Of a stretch of DNA of 64,000 bases, positions 60,929-64,000 are shown in pieces. This stretch comes from Nocardia suismassiliense (lineage in GTDB: Bacteria > Actinomycetota > Actinomycetes > Mycobacteriales > Mycobacteriaceae): the NCBI RefSeq assembly GCF_900269665.1, contig NZ_LT985361.1:6335933-6399932 (forward strand). The letters are read 5' to 3'. Each line of letters opens with the position of its first letter. Position 1 is the stretch's first letter. The position numbers were made by a program, and so were the translations under genes. The notes beneath the pieces were generated by a model. The model was given only the letters and a program-made list of their open reading frames with translations, was not told the origin of the DNA and searched no databases.

Positions 60929-61351
60929 TCACTGACCGTAAGAGAACCGGAGGTCGGCGAACAGTAGGTGGTTGAGGCGGCGGAGGTGTCCGGTCTTGCT
61001 CTGGTCCAGGAGTTCCGCCGGGGTGAGCAGGGTGAATCTCAGCAGGGTCTGTCCGCCCTCGGCTGGCGCCAGGTCGAAATGCACCTGGTCATCGGGGCGG
61101 CTCGGCCAAAGTGACGACCACACAACACTGTTGGGTTTGTCCGCCTCCAGCACTTCGGGTTCGACCTCGTCGGGCAGCAACTCGAGCCACGCACGCCCTT
61201 GTGGGCGCCGCGGCTGTGTCAGCGACTCCCATACGACGGGCGGAGGAGCGGGCAGGGTTCGTGCCCTCGAGCCGATCTCGATCACCCTGGCAGCGTAAGG
61301 CTCCGGCTCGGCGGGCGTGGTTGTAGGCGCACCGCCGTCGGATCCGCTCAC
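60929..61351 (-). CDS. SRPBCC-family protein in the P450 operon
   Basis: 140 residues. The lipid/polyketide-binding START-like fold is suggested by PPPVVWESLTQPRRPQGRAW, DDQVHFDLAPAEGGQTLLRF and LLTPAELLDQSKTGHLRRLN. The N-terminal ~20 residues are linker-like. The GTG at 61351 overlaps the ferredoxin stop as GTGA. It may bind the P450 substrate or product, or act on its own. Confidence 0.75.
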   Translation of the reverse strand: MSGSDGGAPTTTPAEPEPYAARVIEIGSRARTLPAPPPVVWESLTQPRRPQGRAWLELLPDEVEPEVLEADKPNSVVWSSLWPSRPDDQVHFDLAPAEGGQTLLRFTLLTPAELLDQSKTGHLRRLNHLLFADLRFSYGQ

Positions 61352-61578
61352 TGTTCGGGGGCGAGGATGGCTCCGGATTCTTCCTCGCGGATGAGGATTG
61401 CTTCGATGGGGCAGGATTCGGCGGCGTCGATGAGGAGGTCGTCGGGTGGGACGAGGTCGGTGAGGGGGCTGGAGCGGCCTTCGACGAGGGTGAAGTGGTT
61501 GGGGGCCAGGCCGGTGCACATGCCGGAGCCGAGGCAGGTGGTTCGGTCTACTTCTATGCGCCAAAGTTGGTCAGCCAT
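61348..61578 (-). CDS. Ferredoxin, 3Fe-4S-type P450 partner
   Basis: 76 residues. Cys15-x5-Cys21 (TTCLGSGMCTGLAP) and Cys56-Pro (ESCPIEAI) give the three ligands of the small actinobacterial ferredoxins that deliver electrons to P450s; the residue between the first two cysteines that would complete a 4Fe-4S site is glycine. The gene lies 12 bases after the P450 stop and overlaps the next gene. An external reductase is needed. Confidence 0.9.
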   Translation of the reverse strand: MADQLWRIEVDRTTCLGSGMCTGLAPNHFTLVEGRSSPLTDLVPPDDLLIDAAESCPIEAILIREEESGAILAPEQ

Positions 61579-61590
61579 ACTTGTTTCCCC

Positions 61591-62793
61591 TTACCAGGTC
61601 ACCGGGAGTGCGGTGGGTCCGCGGACCAGCAGACCGGTTTTCCACGGTACTTCCTCGAACGGGACGGCCAGGCGTAGCGTCGGGAAGCGGTGCAGCAGTG
61701 AGCCTATCGCGACTTGCAGCTCCAGGCGGGCCAGTTGGGCGCCGAGGCAGTGGTGGACGCCGTGACCGAATGCCATGTGGGGGTTGTGCATTCGGGTTAG
61801 GTCGAGTTGCTCGGAGTTGTCGAAGATGGCTTCGTCGCGGTTAGCGGCCTGAGTGTTGACGATGACCGACTCGCCTGCGCGGACGGTGATGCCGCCCAGC
61901 GCGACGTCCTCGGTGGCGACCCTGGCGAACGAACCGCCGGAACCGAGTTGAACGTAGCGCAGGAGTTCTTCGATGGCGGCGGGCACGAGTTCCGGACGGG
62001 CACAGAGCAGTTCCCAGTGCTGCGGTTCGCTGAGCAGGACGTAGGTCAAGTTGGCGATCTGGTTGGCGGTCGTTTCGTGGCCGGCGATGAGCAGGCCGAT
62101 GCCGAGGTTGACGAGTTCGTCCTCGGTGAGCCGGTCGTCGTTGTCGCGGGCGGCGACGAGCGCGCCGAGCAGATCGTCGGCCGGCCGCGCCCTGCGCTGC
62201 GCCACCAGTTCGGCGAGGTAGGCCTCCAAAGCCGTACGCGCGGCATCGATCTGGGCCGGGGTGTGCGCGGTGGTGGAGAGCACGGTGTCGGAGAAATCCC
62301 GGAAGCGGTGCTGGTCCTCGGTGGGAACGCCGAGCATTTCGCAGATCACGGTGACGGGCAGCGGCAGGGCGAGGCTCTGCACCAAATCCGCTACCGGACC
62401 GGCTGATTCGATCGCGGCCAGCCGTTCGTTCACGATCTCCTGCGCGCGGGGGCGCAGCTGTTCGACCCGGCGGCTGGTGAACGCCTTGGCGACCAGCTTG
62501 CGCAGCCTGCTGTGCTCGGGCGGGTCCATGCTGAGCAGCGAGTTCTGCCGCGACGGTTGCGGTGTGGTGCGTGGGATGTTCTCGCGGTCCACCGTGGCGG
62601 CGCGACTGAATCGGGGGTCGGCGAGCACCAGCTTGGCGTCGGCGTAGCGGGTGACCAGCCAGCCCTCGACACCGTAGGGCAGCTGCACGCGGGAAACCGG
62701 TTCCTCCCGGCGCAGTTTGGCGAACAGCGGGTCCATGTCGAGGCGGACGGGTTCACCGAAAGGGTAGTGACGCACCTCGGTTTTCACGGTCAT
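61591..62793 (-). CDS. Cytochrome P450
   Basis: 400 residues, a class I bacterial P450. Oxygen-binding I-helix LLIAGHETTANQ, the K-helix ExxR in AIEELLRYVQ, and the heme loop FGHGVHHCLGAQLARLE with the cysteine ligand are all present. The lack of a signal or membrane segment fits a soluble enzyme of the CYP105/CYP107-like type; the substrate cannot be told. It is first in a P450-ferredoxin-SRPBCC operon, with a palindromic operator at 62835 upstream and a TetR gene just beyond. Confidence 0.95.
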   Translation of the reverse strand: MTVKTEVRHYPFGEPVRLDMDPLFAKLRREEPVSRVQLPYGVEGWLVTRYADAKLVLADPRFSRAATVDRENIPRTTPQPSRQNSLLSMDPPEHSRLRKLVAKAFTSRRVEQLRPRAQEIVNERLAAIESAGPVADLVQSLALPLPVTVICEMLGVPTEDQHRFRDFSDTVLSTTAHTPAQIDAARTALEAYLAELVAQRRARPADDLLGALVAARDNDDRLTEDELVNLGIGLLIAGHETTANQIANLTYVLLSEPQHWELLCARPELVPAAIEELLRYVQLGSGGSFARVATEDVALGGITVRAGESVIVNTQAANRDEAIFDNSEQLDLTRMHNPHMAFGHGVHHCLGAQLARLELQVAIGSLLHRFPTLRLAVPFEEVPWKTGLLVRGPTALPVTW

Positions 62794-62834
62794 GCGGGTC
62801 TCCCTTCGCCGACGCCGGCTGGCGCGGTAAGCGA

Positions 62835-62852
62835 TGTAAGCAAGTGCTTACA
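62835..62852. promoter_or_regulatory. TetR operator of the P450 operon
   Basis: TGTAAGC-AAGT-GCTTACA is a perfect inverted repeat with 7-base arms, 42 bases before the P450 start and 50 bases after the end of the TetR gene. It overlaps the likely P450 promoter. Confidence 0.7.
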
Positions 62853-62901
62853 AGACTCCATGTTAGGGAGGTCACAATGCCCCGTCAACGGTCGGATTCC
62901 G

Positions 62902-63498
62902 TTATGGCGGTGGGAAATTCACGTCCACTCGGTCCAAGAGCACCTGCGCGGCACGCAGCACATGGCGAGCAACCGTGGTCGGGTCGGCGCTGGCCAGCGG
63001 CTCGCGGCGGTGCACCGAACGCATCAATCCGATGCCGAGCAACCAGGCGAGCAGCAGGTCGGCATACAGCTCGCTATCGGGATCGTCGCTGAGCGTGGAC
63101 AAGGCGCGGACGTACTCGTCGCCCAACTCGCGACGGATCGCCGACACCCCCTCGTCATGCCCGCTGGACCGCAACGCCGCCTGCAACCACTGCCCCTGTG
63201 CGACCGAGCCCGCGGGTTCGAGCGCGCGCGCGAGCAGCCTGCTCAGCAGCCCGTCGACCGCCCCTGCCTCGAGCGTTCGCCGCCCCTGGTCCGCGATCGC
63301 GGCGCGGAACAGTTCGTCCTTGTTGCCGAAATACCGGAACAGCAGTGCCTGATTCACGCCGGCGCGGGTCGCGATGTCGCGCACGGTGGCGCGCTCGTAC
63401 CCCCGTTCGGCAAACAATTCCTGCGCCGCGGTCAGGATCGCGGCACTGGTGGCGGCCGAATCCCTTTTGCGGCTGACCGTTTCGTTCTCACTCGACAT
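62902..63498 (-). CDS. TetR-family regulator of the P450 operon
   Basis: 198 residues. Helix-turn-helix: AAILTAAQELFAERGYERAT, VRDIATRAGVNQALLFRYFG. The C-terminal part includes WLQAALRSSGHDEG and LLLAWLLGIGLMRSV as in the TetR_C ligand domains. GGAGG precedes the ATG at 63498. It lies upstream of the P450 operon on the same strand and probably represses it through the repeat at 62835. Confidence 0.9.
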   Translation of the reverse strand: MSSENETVSRKRDSAATSAAILTAAQELFAERGYERATVRDIATRAGVNQALLFRYFGNKDELFRAAIADQGRRTLEAGAVDGLLSRLLARALEPAGSVAQGQWLQAALRSSGHDEGVSAIRRELGDEYVRALSTLSDDPDSELYADLLLAWLLGIGLMRSVHRREPLASADPTTVARHVLRAAQVLLDRVDVNFPPP

Positions 63499-63641
63499 GC
63501 ATCCTCCGGTTGCCGAATCTCCGGAAGAGCAGCGTAAAGCAGGCAACCGGTCCTTCGCTGGCGCCGGCGGACGCCAGTGGGTGAACCGAAGCCAGCGGCG
63601 CTAGACCCTAGCGACGGAAAATGCCTGGCAAATCAGACATT

Positions 63642-64000
63642 TCACGCACCGAGCGCACCGGCCAGCAGCGGCCAGGAATCGTGCAGATCCGTTTCGAACT
63701 GCCCCCAGGTGTGTGCGCCCTCCGGCCGGTTGATGTGTACCGCGGGCACGCCGAGCTGGGCGAGCCTGCTCGCGAAGGAGGCGGTGCACGAGCTCGCGAT
63801 GGCCTCGAGCGGCGGGAAGGTCAGCCCGCCTTGGTCGATCGCGCCGGGCGTGCCGGTGGCGGCGGACAGGTAGATCGCCTTCCCGGCCAGCGCGGACGCA
63901 TTGGCGAACGCGTCGTGCGCCCGCCATAACTCGCTGCCGGGCGGGCCCCACATGTTCGCCGTATTGCCGCCACCCCGCAGCACCTGCGCGGTCACCATCG
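63642..64000 (-). CDS. Mycolyltransferase/esterase (antigen 85-like), C-terminal part
   Basis: The gene runs off the right edge; only the last ~118 residues are seen. WGPPGSELWRAHDAFANASA, KAIYLSAATGTPG and GAHTWGQFETDLHDSWP are typical of the C-terminal part of antigen 85/Fbp-like alpha/beta hydrolases, with the catalytic histidine in EGAHTW. These secreted enzymes transfer mycolic acids to trehalose and arabinogalactan, in line with a mycolic-acid-producing host. The true start lies beyond 64000; the Met at 63998 is internal. Confidence 0.85.
   Translation of the reverse strand, partial: MVTAQVLRGGGNTANMWGPPGSELWRAHDAFANASALAGKAIYLSAATGTPGAIDQGGLTFPPLEAIASSCTASFASRLAQLGVPAVHINRPEGAHTWGQFETDLHDSWPLLAGALGA

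Overview
The window is high-GC actinobacterial chromosome, most likely from Nocardia or a close mycolic-acid-producing relative. Grounds for this are an antigen-85-like mycolyltransferase at the right edge, two F420-type luciferase-like oxidoreductases, mycofactocin genes, many TetR and MarR regulators, an L,D-transpeptidase, and an operon that matches the nocardiolactone (nlt) beta-lactone pathway. Genes are dense, many are joined by ATGA or GTGA overlaps, and I see no rRNA, tRNA, CRISPR array or insertion sequence.

Left part (1-9.8 kb): a MazF-like toxin-antitoxin pair, an unknown ribbon-helix-helix-like protein, a PAS-GGDEF diguanylate cyclase, an alkane hydroxylase (AlkB) without rubredoxin, a class I fumarase, a MarR regulator, and a partial mycofactocin locus (mftD, mftE, divergent mftR) from which mftA, mftB, mftC and mftF are absent. 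9.8-15.8 kb: a stressosome operon (rsbR-rsbS-rsbT-rsbX and a large RsbU-like phosphatase) behind a good SigF/SigB-type promoter, then a flavin reductase and a lone STAS protein. 15.9-24.2 kb: two F420-type oxidoreductases, a cyclodeaminase/cyclohydrolase, an L,D-transpeptidase, a hydrolase, and an ABC exporter divergent from a MarR gene across a long palindrome.

24.2-30.1 kb is a catabolic island: two-subunit TPP decarboxylase, aldehyde dehydrogenase, enolase-superfamily dehydratase/racemase, GntR regulator and MFS permease, with a shared operator motif at the two promoters. 30.2-34.3 kb: a FolD paralogue lacking its catalytic lysine, a YdcF-like protein, a PrmC-like methyltransferase and a secreted subtilase. 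34.3-42 kb: oxidative lipid/alcohol genes (SDR, aldehyde dehydrogenase, flavin/2Fe-2S reductase coupled to a diiron-type protein, a Baeyer-Villiger-like monooxygenase) with two TetR regulators.

42.5-50.9 kb is the most notable unit: a seven-gene operon with two OleA-like thiolases (one lacking its catalytic cysteine), a beta-lactone synthetase, a small membrane protein, an OleD-like reductase, a PapA/condensation-type acyltransferase and an MMPL exporter. No oleB is present, so the expected product is an intact beta-lactone that is probably acylated and exported.

The right part (51-64 kb) holds a thioredoxin-reductase-like flavoprotein with a cupin regulator, a nucleotidyltransferase, a lone L28 gene, a response regulator with a degenerate receiver, a TerD protein fused to a PD-(D/E)xK-like domain, a duplicated DUF6879/DUF5753 cassette, a P450-ferredoxin-SRPBCC operon with its TetR gene, and the C-terminal part of a mycolyltransferase.
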